A stretch of 64,000 nt of DNA from CAVZYN01 sp963779515 (GTDB taxonomy: Bacteria; Pseudomonadota; Alphaproteobacteria; Rhizobiales; Hyphomicrobiaceae): the NCBI GenBank assembly GCA_963779515.1, contig CAVZYN010000018.1:248001-312000 (forward strand), written 5' to 3'. The position numbers and the translations under genes are program-made. A model generated the notes under the pieces. The model was not told the DNA's origin. It did not search any database and saw only the letters and a program-made list of their open reading frames with translations. Every line of letters starts with the position of its first letter. Position 1 is the stretch's first letter. Of this stretch, positions 26,900 through 36,582 are shown piece after piece.

Positions 26900-28020
26900 C
26901 AGCGCACTCCAGACAGCATAGTTGCGGCGCGGCGCGCGGCTTCGATGGCCGCATCTTCGTGCGCAAGCAATTTGGACGGCGGCAGACCGGCCATGCGGAG
27001 CGCAATCGGATTGGCGATTCCGGACGATTGTCCCGACAGCTGTTCAAAGATCGGGAGAGCAAGGAATGGCGCGGATGGCGCGTGATAGCCACCTTCGTGC
27101 GAGAGAACCAGGCGGCCCTTGCAAAGGTCGTCAGCAACCCCCATCACGGCCGCCGTCATCCATCGGAAATCTTCCGGCCCCAGCATCATGCGCCCGAGCG
27201 CATCGTGATTGCCCGCATCAAGCCCGCATGCCACGAAGATCATGTCCGGCTTGAAGGTGCTGAGTGCCGGCAGCACCACACGCTCGAACGCTGCGCGATA
27301 GGCGGCAGTACTGCAACCCGGCGGCAACGGCACATTGATCACGCTGCCCCGGCCCTTGCCCTCACCCTGCTCGGAGACGGCGCCATGGATGCCCTGGCCA
27401 GCTTGTGGAAAAATACCTTCCTGGTGCAGCGAGATCGTCAGCACGCCGGGATCGTCATAGAAGATGCTCTGCGTGCCATTGCCGTGATGCACGTCCCAGT
27501 CGACGACGACAATGCGGCCAACCTTGTGAACAGCTTGTGCATGTCGCGCCGCAACGGCGATGTTGTTGAACAGACAGAAACCCATGCTGCCATCGGCTGA
27601 GGCATGATGGCCGGGTGGGCGCACGAGCGCATAGGCGTTGGTCACGCGCCCCGTCAGAACCGCGTCGGTCGCAGCCATCGTCGCCCCAGCCGCCATCAGC
27701 CCGATCTCGTAACCGCCAGGCCCCACGAATGCGGAAAATCCGAGCTGGCCGCCGTTGGCCGCAGAGAATGCCTTGACCTGCGTAATGAGGCGGGGCGTGT
27801 GGACGCGCAATAGATCCTGCTCGGTCGCGGGCACCGGCGTGATCACCGAAAGCTTGTCGATGAAGCCCGAGGCATCGAGCAGGTTCTTGATGCGGCGCTT
27901 GGCTTCTGGGTTTTCCGAGGCTTCGCCCGGTTGCACGGGAAAAATCGCGCGCATCGGTCCGGCGAACGTCCCTGCGTCGAACCACATCATCAGTTCGTGC
28001 CAGATGAGCGCCGTGGTCAT
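26899..28020 (-). CDS. Class II histone-deacetylase-like amidohydrolase (acetylpolyamine amidohydrolase type)
   Basis: A zinc-dependent deacetylase of 373 residues, in the arginase/deacetylase fold. The catalytic His pair lies in RPPGHHAS near 138, the zinc ligands in VVDWDVHHGNG near 175 (Asp and His) and GLDAGNHD near 265 (Asp), and the transition-state Tyr in SHEGGYH near 305. All catalytic residues are present. Bacterial members remove acyl groups from acetylpolyamines and similar small amides, not from histones. It lies one base after the aminotransferase stop and overlaps the ABC ATPase, so it is part of a cassette that probably imports an N-acylated amine, deacylates it and transaminates the free amine. 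Confidence 0.9.
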   Translation of the reverse strand: MTTALIWHELMMWFDAGTFAGPMRAIFPVQPGEASENPEAKRRIKNLLDASGFIDKLSVITPVPATEQDLLRVHTPRLITQVKAFSAANGGQLGFSAFVGPGGYEIGLMAAGATMAATDAVLTGRVTNAYALVRPPGHHASADGSMGFCLFNNIAVAARHAQAVHKVGRIVVVDWDVHHGNGTQSIFYDDPGVLTISLHQEGIFPQAGQGIHGAVSEQGEGKGRGSVINVPLPPGCSTAAYRAAFERVVLPALSTFKPDMIFVACGLDAGNHDALGRMMLGPEDFRWMTAAVMGVADDLCKGRLVLSHEGGYHAPSAPFLALPIFEQLSGQSSGIANPIALRMAGLPPSKLLAHEDAAIEAARRAATMLSGVR

Positions 28021-28021
28021 G

Positions 28022-29396
28022 TCATGCTTTCAGGGCTTCGGCGAGGGCGTCGTCGAACATCGCAGTTGCCTCGTCGGCGTTGGCCTTTGTGAAGATCAGC
28101 GGCGGGGAGATGATGATCTTGCCGGCGTTGATGCGGATGACGGCGCCGCGAGCGCGTGCACTGTGCGTCAGACGGCGATGAATCGGATCAGCCGGCGGAA
28201 AGGGCTCTTTCGTTTTTCGGCTCTTCACGAGTTCGATGCCGATCATCAAACCCTTGCCACGGACATCGCCAATCACTTCGTGACGGTCCATCAACTTGGT
28301 CAGATTGCTCATGAAATAGGCGCCGACCGCGCGCGGCATTCTCCGGCAGCGCCTCATCCTGTACGATCTTAAGATTGGCCAGCGCCGCCGCACAGGCCAA
28401 CGCGTGGCCGGAGTATGTGTAGCCATGGAAAATGCCGGCGAGAGGGTGCGATTTCGCCCAAGCGCGCTCGATCCGCTCATTGACCACAGTCGCACCAAGC
28501 GGCACGTAACCGGAATTGATGCCCTTCGCGAGGCTCATGATATCCGGCTTCACGCCCCAGCCGCGCGCGCCAAACATCGCGCCGCTGCGGCCGAATCCGG
28601 TGACGACCTCGTCGGCGATCAGCAAAACGCCATGGCGATCGCAAACCTCGCGCACGAGCGGCCAGAAGTTCTTCGGCGGCACGATCACGCCGCCCGCGCC
28701 TTGGATGGGCTCGGCGATGAATGCCGCGACCGTATCGGGACCCTGGAAGGCGATCATACGGTCGAGTTCGGCCGCGCAGATGCGGCCCAGTTCCTCGTGA
28801 TCGGTGGTCCAGGGATTGCGATAGAGATACGGGCACTCGATGTGGAAGAAGCCGGGCACGAGCGGTTCATAGGCACGCCGGTGTGGCCCCGTACCGGTCG
28901 CGCTCATGCCGCCAAAATGGACGCCATGATAGCCGAGTTTCATGGAGATGATCTTGGTCCGTTCCGGCTGGCCTTCGAGCTTCCAATATTGCCGCGCGAT
29001 CTTGAAAGCGGTCTCGTTAGCGTCAGAGCCGCCGGAAGAAAACAGCACCTTGGTCATGCCCTCGGGCGCCAGCATCTCTATCAGCATCGCCGAAAGCGCG
29101 ATCGATGGCGGGTTCGTCGTGCCCATGAAGGTCGCGTAGTAGGCAAGCTTGTCGAGCTGCGCGACCATCGCCTCTTTCAGCTCGCGCCGGCCGTGACCTA
29201 CGTTGACGTTCCAGAGTGCCGCAACGCAATCGAGATACTTCTTGCCGTCGGCGTCGTAGATGTAGCAGCCCTCGCCACCCGCGACGATGAGCGGTGGGTC
29301 GGCTTCGCTCTGTTTTGGATCGCCCATGGGATGCCAGACATGGCGAGCGTTGTGCGCTTTGATGAAGTTCAAGGACAAGTTGGATTCGACAGTCAT
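28022..29396 (-). pseudogene. Class III (omega) aminotransferase, frameshifted
   Basis: PLP-dependent class III aminotransferase. From 29396 the first frame gives GVHFGGMSATG, the Asp-containing LLIADEVVTGFGRSG and the Schiff-base Lys in DIMSLAKGINSGYVPLGA, then LPENAAR. One base later (about 28337-28342, where an extra G breaks the CGCGTC expected) coding resumes as VGAYFMSNLTKLMDRHEVIGDVRGKGLMIGIEL and runs to the stop at 28022. The repaired protein has 457 residues, normal for omega-amino-acid, taurine or putrescine aminotransferases. Its start overlaps the MarR gene by four bases (ATGA) and its stop is one base from the deacetylase start. Confidence 0.83.
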
Positions 29397-29905
29397 GCCG
29401 TTCTCCTCCCGGCCGTGGCGCGGCGCGCGGCGGTTTCTGCATCTCGTGCGGTGCCGCGCAACAGCGCGGCGTGCTCGACTTCCACGAATGCGGCAAGTTT
29501 CTGCAAAGCGATGTCGAGTACGCGCCGCTCGAACGTGTCGAGGTTCGACAACAACGCCGCATTTCGGTCCGCGGCGAACGCCAGAACCTGCGCGTGAAAT
29601 CGAGCGCCCTGCGGCGTCAGCGACAGCATCACGCCGCGACGATCGCCCGGCATGACTTTCGATTGAATGTGGCCGCGCTCAATGAGCGCGGCAGTGGTCC
29701 GGCTGAGTTGCCCCTTGTCTATCACCATTGCAGCAGCAATGTCGGAGAACGATGTGCCGCCGCCTTGAGCAATATTGCCGAGGACCCGCCATTCGCCGAG
29801 CGTCAGGCCAAAGGTCTCTTTGAGATGCGCATGCCCCGCGCGGTCGTTGAGGCCGACGAGAACCGCAAGGCGATAGGAGACGAGGTCGCGGATACCAGTT
29901 GCCAC
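29393..29905 (-). CDS. MarR family transcriptional regulator
   Basis: Winged-helix MarR regulator of about 170 residues. The HTH is LTLGEWRVLGNIAQGGGTSFSDIAAAM followed by VIDKGQLSRTTAALIERGHI, and the wing DRRGVMLSLTPQGARFH is typical. I choose the GTG at 29905, with GGGGG upstream; a TTG at 29917 also opens the frame but falls inside a 23-base palindrome that looks like an operator. The gene overlaps the aminotransferase by four bases, so the regulator heads the operon it probably represses, likely responding to the imported amine or its acyl form. Confidence 0.86.
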   Translation of the reverse strand: MATGIRDLVSYRLAVLVGLNDRAGHAHLKETFGLTLGEWRVLGNIAQGGGTSFSDIAAAMVIDKGQLSRTTAALIERGHIQSKVMPGDRRGVMLSLTPQGARFHAQVLAFAADRNAALLSNLDTFERRVLDIALQKLAAFVEVEHAALLRGTARDAETAARRATAGRRTA

Positions 29906-29915
29906 GCAGGCCCCC

Positions 29916-29938
29916 AACCGTTGATTTGATCAATGGTT
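29916..29938. promoter_or_regulatory. Probable MarR operator (imperfect palindrome)
   Basis: Inverted repeat with arms AACCGTTGAT and ATCAATGGTT around a three-base centre (TTG); nine of ten arm positions are complementary. It lies ten bases before the preferred GTG start of the MarR gene, where autoregulating MarR proteins commonly bind. The 250 bases from here to the divergent Dpp-type binding-protein gene hold no second clear copy. Confidence 0.5.
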
Positions 29939-30188
29939 CCACACTCCGTGTGACAGCGCAAGCCGCGAGACTGCAAAGCCGCCGGGGGCTCGACCGATCC
30001 TGGACGGCGAGAGGGCACTCCGCGCGGCATATGATGTAGTCGCAGCTCCACAAGTCTGTTGCTCGCGGGGCTGATTGTCTCCTACGATGCCCTGGCAATC
30101 GCGACCCAGCGGCTGCAGCCTTAAATCTCGGGCCGCGGCGCGCCACAAGGTCCGCTCGGCAAAAAAGAGAACTGGGAGGAAATCGGCC

Positions 30189-32234
30189 ATGACACGTGTC
30201 ACGTCACGTTTTTGCTATGCCTTGATTGGCGTATTCGCTCTTGCAGGCACTGTGACAAGCCCTCAGGCGCAGCAGGCATCGAGCAGCATCGGCCAATCAG
30301 GTTTGGTCGGGAAGTTGGAAGGCGCAGAAATTCTGACCGACGCCGCCGCGATCCCGAAAGCATTTCAAGAGGCCCCGCAACTGGCCGAACTCGTCAAGCA
30401 AGGCAAGTTGCCGGCTGTGAAAGATCGGCTGCCATCGGAGCCGCTGGTCCTGAAGCCGGTCCATTCCGTCGGCAAGTACGGTGGTACGTGGCGGCGCGGC
30501 TTCACCGGCCCCGGCGATGTCGAGAATGGCAACCGCATCAATGCGTCGGATAAGCTCCTGTTCTGGGATCCGACCGGCACCAAGATCGTTCCGAGCGTCG
30601 CCAAGAAAGTCGATATGAGCGCGGATGGCAAGGTCTACACGATCTCGCTGCGCAAGGGCATGAAGTGGTCGGACGGCGCACCGTTCACTGCGGATGACTT
30701 CGTGTTCTGGTTCGAGGATCTCTACGGCAACAAGGAAATCGTGCCGACGCCGATCCCCGATATGAGCGTCAACGGAAAACCCGGCAAAGTCGTGAAAGTC
30801 GACGAAACAACGGTCCGGTTTGTCTTCGATGAACCGTACTATCTGTTTTATGACGCGCTTGCGGGCGACACGCAGATTGGCGGCGGGCAGTCGGTGCGCC
30901 AAAGCCAGGGCAATACATTCGGAGCCTATGCGCCAAAGCACTACTTGAAACAGTACCTGCCCAAGTACTCGTCTGTCGAAGCGGTCAACGAGCTAGCCAA
31001 GAAAGAAGGCTACGAGAATTGGGTCAAGCTCATTCACTTCAAAAAGGATTGGTCGCTCAACGTCGATGTGCCCAATCTCGGTCCGTGGCGGACGACGCGC
31101 CCCGTCAACACGCCCACATGGGTGCTCGAGCGCAATCCCTATTACTATGCCGTCGACACAGCTGGGAACCAGCTACCCTATATCGATCGCATCGTCATGA
31201 CCCTGGCGCAGGATACGGAAATCCTGAACCTGCGCGCGATTGCCGGCGAATATGATCTGCAAGAGCGCCACATCGATCTCGGCAAACTGCCAGTGATCAT
31301 CGAGAATCAGAAGAAGGGCAATTATACCGTTCGTCTTGATACCGCGATCAACGGCGCCGATACTGTTCTGCAGGTCAATCAGAGCTTCAAGGCCGATCCG
31401 GAAATCGCCAAGTGGTTGACCAACACCGACTTCCGCCGCGCGCTATCGATGGGAATCGATCGCAACCAGCTGAACGAAACATTCTGGCTCGGTGTCGGCA
31501 CGCCGGGATCTCCCGTGCCGGGCGAGGACAGCCCCTACTTCCCCGGTAAAGAGTGGCGCAGCAAATGGTCGACGCTCGATCTCGCACAATCCAATGCGCT
31601 GCTCGACAAGATCGGGCTAACGAAAAAGGACAGCGAAGGCTTCCGCGTCCGCACCGACAATGGCGAGCGGCTGCGAATCCAGATCCAAGCCGTCAAGGCC
31701 TTCATGCCTTGGCCGGCGCACGGCGAAATGATCGCCCAGCAGTGGCGCAAGATCGGCGTGTGGGCGGAATCGAAAGAAATGGAGCGTAACCTCGCCTTCA
31801 CGCGGACCCGCAACAACGAACACCACATTATGATCTGGACCAACGGTGGCACCGAGATCATCTATCTGTTCCCGCGTCACGCCGTCTGGGTCGATCCGAC
31901 CGAAGCATTCATGGGACCGGAATTTGCCAACTGGTATTCGTCTGGCGGCAAGCAGGGCCGTGAGCCGACAGATCCGAACATCAAGAAGATCTTGGAGCTC
32001 TACGCCTCTGCCGGCAGCAAGCAGACCGAAGAACGCATAAAGATCGCGCATGAAATTTGGCGGATACTGGTCGATCAGCAGTACGGCATCGGCATCGTCG
32101 GCCAGTCGCCGGCGTTGATGGGTGTGCGCATCGCCAACAACAAGCTCGGCAACATCCCGTCGCGGGTCTGCATTGCTCAGCATTGCCGCACACCCGGCGG
32201 CTCGCATCCGGAGACATGGTTCTACAAGGAGTGA
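30189..32234 (+). CDS. Peptide/nickel-type ABC transporter substrate-binding protein (family 5)
   Basis: Large periplasmic binding protein of 681 residues. The signal peptide begins MTRVTSRF and ends near SPQAQQ. The family-5 core includes YTISLRKGMKWSDGAPFTADDFVFWFEDL near 155-180, with a later LRALSMGIDR-type segment (FRRALSMGIDRNQLNE near 415). The length exceeds the usual 500-550 residues, matching a longer subgroup that carries an N-terminal extension with LPSEPLVLKP and YGGTWRRGFTGPGDVENG. GGGAGG lies nine bases before the ATG. It supplies the Dpp-type permeases and two ATPases encoded downstream; the ligand may be an oligopeptide or another large solute. Confidence 0.9.
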   Translation: MTRVTSRFCYALIGVFALAGTVTSPQAQQASSSIGQSGLVGKLEGAEILTDAAAIPKAFQEAPQLAELVKQGKLPAVKDRLPSEPLVLKPVHSVGKYGGTWRRGFTGPGDVENGNRINASDKLLFWDPTGTKIVPSVAKKVDMSADGKVYTISLRKGMKWSDGAPFTADDFVFWFEDLYGNKEIVPTPIPDMSVNGKPGKVVKVDETTVRFVFDEPYYLFYDALAGDTQIGGGQSVRQSQGNTFGAYAPKHYLKQYLPKYSSVEAVNELAKKEGYENWVKLIHFKKDWSLNVDVPNLGPWRTTRPVNTPTWVLERNPYYYAVDTAGNQLPYIDRIVMTLAQDTEILNLRAIAGEYDLQERHIDLGKLPVIIENQKKGNYTVRLDTAINGADTVLQVNQSFKADPEIAKWLTNTDFRRALSMGIDRNQLNETFWLGVGTPGSPVPGEDSPYFPGKEWRSKWSTLDLAQSNALLDKIGLTKKDSEGFRVRTDNGERLRIQIQAVKAFMPWPAHGEMIAQQWRKIGVWAESKEMERNLAFTRTRNNEHHIMIWTNGGTEIIYLFPRHAVWVDPTEAFMGPEFANWYSSGGKQGREPTDPNIKKILELYASAGSKQTEERIKIAHEIWRILVDQQYGIGIVGQSPALMGVRIANNKLGNIPSRVCIAQHCRTPGGSHPETWFYKE

Positions 32235-32237
32235 ACC

Positions 32238-32340
32238 GGCGGTGTCAGACCCTCGGGTCTGACACCTGGTCGTACTCCGGTCTCAATGCATTTGAACGTT
32301 CGTTCTTCCGAGGTGTCAGACCCAAGAGTCTGACACCGCC
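32238..32340. repeat. REPIN-like pair of inverted palindromes
   Basis: Two 26-base palindromes lie head to head in the 124-base gap between the binding-protein and first permease genes. The first (32241-32266) has 12-base arms GGTGTCAGACCC and GGGTCTGACACC around TC; the second (32312-32337) has 10-base arms GGTGTCAGAC and GTCTGACACC around six bases. The outer 13 bases on each side (GGCGGTGTCAGAC and its complement) also pair, so the whole unit can fold as one long hairpin about a 45-base spacer. This is the layout of REP doublets (REPINs). No RAYT transposase is in the window. In the transcript it could separate binding-protein from permease expression. Confidence 0.8.
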
Positions 32341-32358
32341 GATCGTACCACTCACAAC

Positions 32359-33351
32359 ATGATCGCATTCATCTTCCGCCGCTTTCTTCTGGCTCTCGCC
32401 ACCATGTGGGCGATCACGGTCCTGTCTTTCGTGATCATTCAATTGCCGCCCGGCGACTTCGTCGACGCCTACATCGCGCGCCTATCGGCCAGTGGCAGCT
32501 CGGTGTCGATGGCGGAAGCAGAGAACTTGCGAAAGCTCTATGGCCTCGATCAGCCCTACGTGGTCCAGTATACGAAGTGGATGGGCCGCGTCCTCAAGGG
32601 CGATTTCGGCGAGTCGATGGAATGGCAACGGCCGGTCGCCGAGGTTCTAGGCGACCGTCTATGGATGACGGTCATCCTATCCTTTGCCGCGCTCCTTCTC
32701 ACATGGGGGCTGGCGCTGCCGATCGGCATATATTCGGCCGTGCGCCAGTATTCGTTTGGCGACTATGCCTTCACGTTCCTCGGTTTCATCGGTCTAGCGG
32801 TGCCGAACTTCCTGCTGGCGCTGATCATTCTATATCTTTCATTCCGCTATTTCGGTTCCAACGTCGGTGGACTTTTTTCCGCCGAAATGGAATTGGCGCC
32901 GTGGGGCTGGGCGAAGGTCGTCGATCTGATGTGGCACTTGCCGTTGCCCGCACTGATTCTGGCGATTGCCGGCACGGCGCAGTTGATACGGATCATGCGC
33001 GCCAACCTGCTGGACGAACTGCGCAAGCCCTACGTCGTCACCGCGCGTGCCAAGGGCTTGAGTGAGAGCCGCGTCATTCTGAAGTATCCAGTGCGCGCAG
33101 CACTCAATCCTTTTGCTTCGACACTGGCCTATCTGTTCCCCTACCTCGTCTCCGGCAGCATCATCATCAGTTTGGTTATGAGCCTGCCGACCGTCGGCCC
33201 GGTCTTGTTGAGCGCCCTCATCGCGCAGGATATGTATCTCGCCGGTACGATCGTGTTGCTGCTCGGCGCGCTGACCGTGATCGGCACATTTATCTCCGAT
33301 CTGGTCTTGATGTGGATTGATCCACGCATCCGCCACCAGGTGGATTCATGA
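32359..33351 (+). CDS. Dipeptide/peptide-type ABC transporter permease DppB-like
   Basis: Permease of 330 residues with six helices: an N-terminal helix and long periplasmic loop, then the contact loop AKGLSESRVILKYPVRAALNPFAS near 230. The N-terminal FLLALATMWAITVLSFVIIQLPPGDF is typical of DppB/OppB. It partners with the DppC-type permease, whose start overlaps its stop by four bases. The REPIN-like element precedes it. Confidence 0.9.
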   Translation: MIAFIFRRFLLALATMWAITVLSFVIIQLPPGDFVDAYIARLSASGSSVSMAEAENLRKLYGLDQPYVVQYTKWMGRVLKGDFGESMEWQRPVAEVLGDRLWMTVILSFAALLLTWGLALPIGIYSAVRQYSFGDYAFTFLGFIGLAVPNFLLALIILYLSFRYFGSNVGGLFSAEMELAPWGWAKVVDLMWHLPLPALILAIAGTAQLIRIMRANLLDELRKPYVVTARAKGLSESRVILKYPVRAALNPFASTLAYLFPYLVSGSIIISLVMSLPTVGPVLLSALIAQDMYLAGTIVLLLGALTVIGTFISDLVLMWIDPRIRHQVDS

Positions 33352-34503
33352 CCGCGGCGCCAGGCTTGATTGGGCGGCTATTCGGGCGGCGCCCGGTTGA
33401 CCGTAAGATCACTGAAGACAAGCTCGCCGTCGCGACGCAGCGTCAGCTTATCTGGTGGCGCTTCAAGAAGCATAAACTCGCCGTCATTAGTATGTTCGTT
33501 GTTGCCCTCTTCTATCTCGTCGTCGCATTCGCCGATTTCCTCGCTTACGCCGATCCTGAGGCGAGCGACTCGCGTCGCGGCTATATCCCGCCGCAGTCGA
33601 TCACCTGGTTCGACAGCGACGGCAGCTTTCGCCCCTATGTGCACGGTCTCAAGGGCGTGCGCGACCTGAAGACATTCAAACTCGTCTATCGCGTCGATGA
33701 AAGCCGCAAGGTCTACGTCAGGTTCTTCGCGGAAGGATATCCCTATCACTTGTTCGGCTTCATCCCGGCCAACCGGCATCTGCTGGGCTACGATACGTCC
33801 GTGCCTGAGAATGGTCTGTTCCTGCTTGGAACGGATGTGCAAGGCCGCGACCTCTGGTCCCGGTTGATGGTCGCAACGCGTGTGTCGCTATTGATCGGGC
33901 TGGCTGGCGTCACCATCAGTCTGTTTCTCGGTGTGTTGTTCGGGGGTATCTCGGGCCTCTACGGCGGCGCTGTCGACACCGCCATCCAGCGGCTGATCGA
34001 GCTGGTTCGCTCCATCCCCACCATTCCATTATGGATGGGACTGGCCGCGGCGCTGCCCAACACATGGTCGTCGGCACAGGTCTATTTCGCCATTACGATT
34101 ATTATCTCGCTGATCGGCTGGACAGATCTTGCACGCGTTGTGCGCGGACGCTTTTTGTCGTTGCGCGAAGAGGATTTCGTCGTTGCAGCCGAGTTGATGG
34201 GTGCGAGTCGTCTGCGCATCATCTTCCGGCACATGCTGCCGTCTTTCACGAGTTCACATCATTGCAGCGGTCAGCCTCGCTCTTCCCGCCATGATCATCT
34301 CCGAAACGTCGCTGAGTTTCCTTGGGCTCGGCCTCCGTCCGCCCGCGATCAGTTGGGGCATCCTGCTGCAGGACGCGCAGAACGTTCAAACCCTGGCGAT
34401 CGCGCCATGGCTGCTACTGTCCGCGATCCCGGTCATCATCGTCATTCTCGCCTTTAATTTCCTCGGAGACGGCCTTCGCGACGCGGCGGACCCCTATGGT
34501 TGA
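33348..34503 (+). pseudogene. Dipeptide/peptide-type ABC permease DppC-like, frameshifted
   Basis: DppC/OppC-type permease. The first frame runs from the ATGA overlap at 33348 through LLGTDVQGRDLWSRLMVATRVSLLIG near 165 and the contact-loop start AAELMGASRLRIIFRHMLPSFTS. One base later (near 34254, an extra T in AGTTCAC) it continues as HIIAAVSLALPAMIISETSLSFLGLG to the stop at 34501-34503. Repaired, it has 384 residues, within the range for DppC proteins with a long N-terminal loop. The 3' end overlaps the start of the next ATPase gene. Confidence 0.85.
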
Positions 34504-35555
34504 ATTGACGTCACCCGTACCGTTGCTCGCCGTGCGCGATCTCGAAACGCACTTCATCCAGGATGAAGGCATCGTCCGCGCGGTCGATGGCGCCAGCTTC
34601 GATCTCTTCCCAGGCAAGACCCTGGGCATCGTCGGCGAGTTCTGGCTGCGGCAAGAGCGTCATGACCCGCTCGATCCTGCAAATTCTCGAGCGCCCGGGG
34701 CAGATCGTTGGAGGATCGATGACGCTGTCTCGGCCGGGCCAACCCGCGACCGACCTCGCCAAGCTCGATCCGCGGGGCAAGGAGATGCGCGCCATTCGCG
34801 GCAAGGACATCGCGTTGATCTTCCAGGAGCCGATGACGTCGCTGTCGGCCCACTACACCGTCGGCAACCAGATCAGTGAGGCGATACTCGTCCACGATCC
34901 GAAATCCGACAAGGCCGCCGCGCGGGCGCGGACGCTCGATCTTCTCCGCCTCGTCGGCATCCCCCGACCCGAGCGGCGCATCGACGAATATCCATTCCAG
35001 CTCTCTGGCGGACTGCGCCAGCGCGTCATGATCGCGATGGCACTCGCTTGCGATCCGCGAATCCTCATCGCCGACGAGCCGACCACCGCGCTCGATGTCA
35101 CGACCCAAGCCCAGGTCCTCGACCTGCTGCGCTCGCTGCAAAAGCAGCGTGGCCTTTCGCTTATTCTCATTACTCACGATATGGGCGTGATCGCCGAGAT
35201 GGCGGATGATGTCGCTGTCATGTATCTCGGCCGGGTGGTCGAGCGCGGCCCCGTGGAGCAGATATTCCACAATCCGCGCCACCCATATACGCGCGCCTTG
35301 CTCCGCTCCATTCCGTCCATCTTGGCAAAGCCGCGCTCAAAACTCGAGACCATCGAAGGGTCGATTCCGCATCCGTACAATCGTCCGCAAGGTTGCCCGT
35401 TTCATCCCCGCTGCGGCGATAGGATTTCGGGCCGCTGCGAACAGGCCGTGCCGCCATTGACGCGCCTCGATCATGGCCGCGACGTCAGTTGCTTCCTATA
35501 TGAGAATGTGACGCCGGCTGCTCCGCTCGACGCCAAGGAGCATGCGCCCGCATGA
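34496..35555 (+). pseudogene. Peptide-type ABC transporter ATP-binding protein DppD-like, frameshifted in Walker A
   Basis: OppD/DppD-type ATPase. From ATG at 34496 the first frame reads MVELTSP to FPGKTLGIVGE, then shifts by one base near 34641 (extra T in GAGTTCTGG), so the Walker A continues in the next frame as SGCGKSVMTRSIL. The rest is normal: Q-loop FQEPMTSLS, signature LSGGLRQRVMIAMALA, Walker B RILIADEPTTALDV, and the C-terminal cysteine-rich oligopeptide domain GCPFHPRCGDR. Repaired length is 352 residues. The break exactly inside an otherwise perfect Walker A, with everything else conserved, argues for sequence error. Confidence 0.85.
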
Positions 35556-36571
35556 GCACGCTCTCGGCCAGCAATATTCTCGAGGTGGAGGACCTCAAAA
35601 AGCATTTTCCCATCCGCCGTGGCCTATTGCGCAGGATCGTCGGGCAAGTGAAAGCCGTCGACGGCGTATCCTTGACCATCAGGAAGGGCGAAACGCTGTC
35701 TTTGGTCGGCGAGTCCGGATGCGGCAAGACGACGGTGTCGCGCTGTGTCGTGCGGGCTTTGAAACCATCGGCTGGTGCCATCCGGTTTCGGGCGAGCGAA
35801 GGTCCACTGATCGACGTTGCCTCCCTCGATCGCGCCGGTCTCGCGCCCTTGCGGGCGCATATGCAGATGATCTTCCAGGACCCATTCTCTTCGCTCAACC
35901 CGCGCATGATGGTTGGCGACATCATCGCCGAGCCGATGCTGATCAATGGGGTCGGATCCGCGGAGTCCCGCCGCGCGCGAGTTGAAGAACTGTTGGCCCT
36001 GGTCAAGCTGCCAAAAGCCTACCTGAACCGTTTTCCGCATGCGTTTTCCGGCGGCCAGCGCCAGCGCATCGGGATTGCCCGCGCACTTGCCTTGAACCCG
36101 AGCCTTGTCGTCGCGGATGAGCCGGTATCCGCACTCGATGTGTCCGTGCAGGCGCAGATCGTCAATCTGATGCTCGAACTCCAAGAGCGGCTGGGGCTGT
36201 CTTATCTTTTCGTCGCGCACGATCTCTCTGTCGTGAAACATATGAGCGATCGCGTGGCGGTGATGTATGTCGGCAAGATCGTCGAGGAGGCGCCGACAGA
36301 GGCGCTCTTCAAAACCCCGCGCCATCCTTACACCGAGGCGCTTTTGTCGGCGGTGCCGACGCCTGATCCACGCCGGCGATCCGAGCGCATCATTCTCAAA
36401 GGTGAAGTCGCCGATCCCGCCAACGTGCCCACAGGCTGCGCTTTTCATCCCCGCTGCCGCTATGCCACGGAGCGATGCAAGGTCGAGACGCCAATCTCCG
36501 AAGCGGTGGCTCCCGCTCACAAGGTCGCCTGCCATCACGCGGCGACACTGACCTTGTCCGGGATCAAGTAG
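35552..36571 (+). CDS. Peptide-type ABC transporter ATP-binding protein DppF-like
   Basis: OppF/DppF-type ATPase, 339 residues: Walker A GESGCGKTTVSRC near 60, Q-loop IFQDPFSSLNPRM near 110, signature FSGGQRQRIGIARALA near 165, Walker B LVVADEPVSALDVS near 190, and the C-terminal oligopeptide domain with GCAFHPRCRYA near 300. It overlaps the DppD gene by four bases and closes the five-gene transporter operon. Eleven bases separate it from the convergent tupA stop. Confidence 0.92.
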   Translation: MSTLSASNILEVEDLKKHFPIRRGLLRRIVGQVKAVDGVSLTIRKGETLSLVGESGCGKTTVSRCVVRALKPSAGAIRFRASEGPLIDVASLDRAGLAPLRAHMQMIFQDPFSSLNPRMMVGDIIAEPMLINGVGSAESRRARVEELLALVKLPKAYLNRFPHAFSGGQRQRIGIARALALNPSLVVADEPVSALDVSVQAQIVNLMLELQERLGLSYLFVAHDLSVVKHMSDRVAVMYVGKIVEEAPTEALFKTPRHPYTEALLSAVPTPDPRRRSERIILKGEVADPANVPTGCAFHPRCRYATERCKVETPISEAVAPAHKVACHHAATLTLSGIK

Positions 36572-36582
36572 CCGGTCGAAGG

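Noticed and set aside
34496..35555. Programmed frameshifting in the DppD Walker A motif
   Set aside because: The site has no slippery heptamer or following pseudoknot that I can see, and ten other genes or sites show the same +1 type of break.
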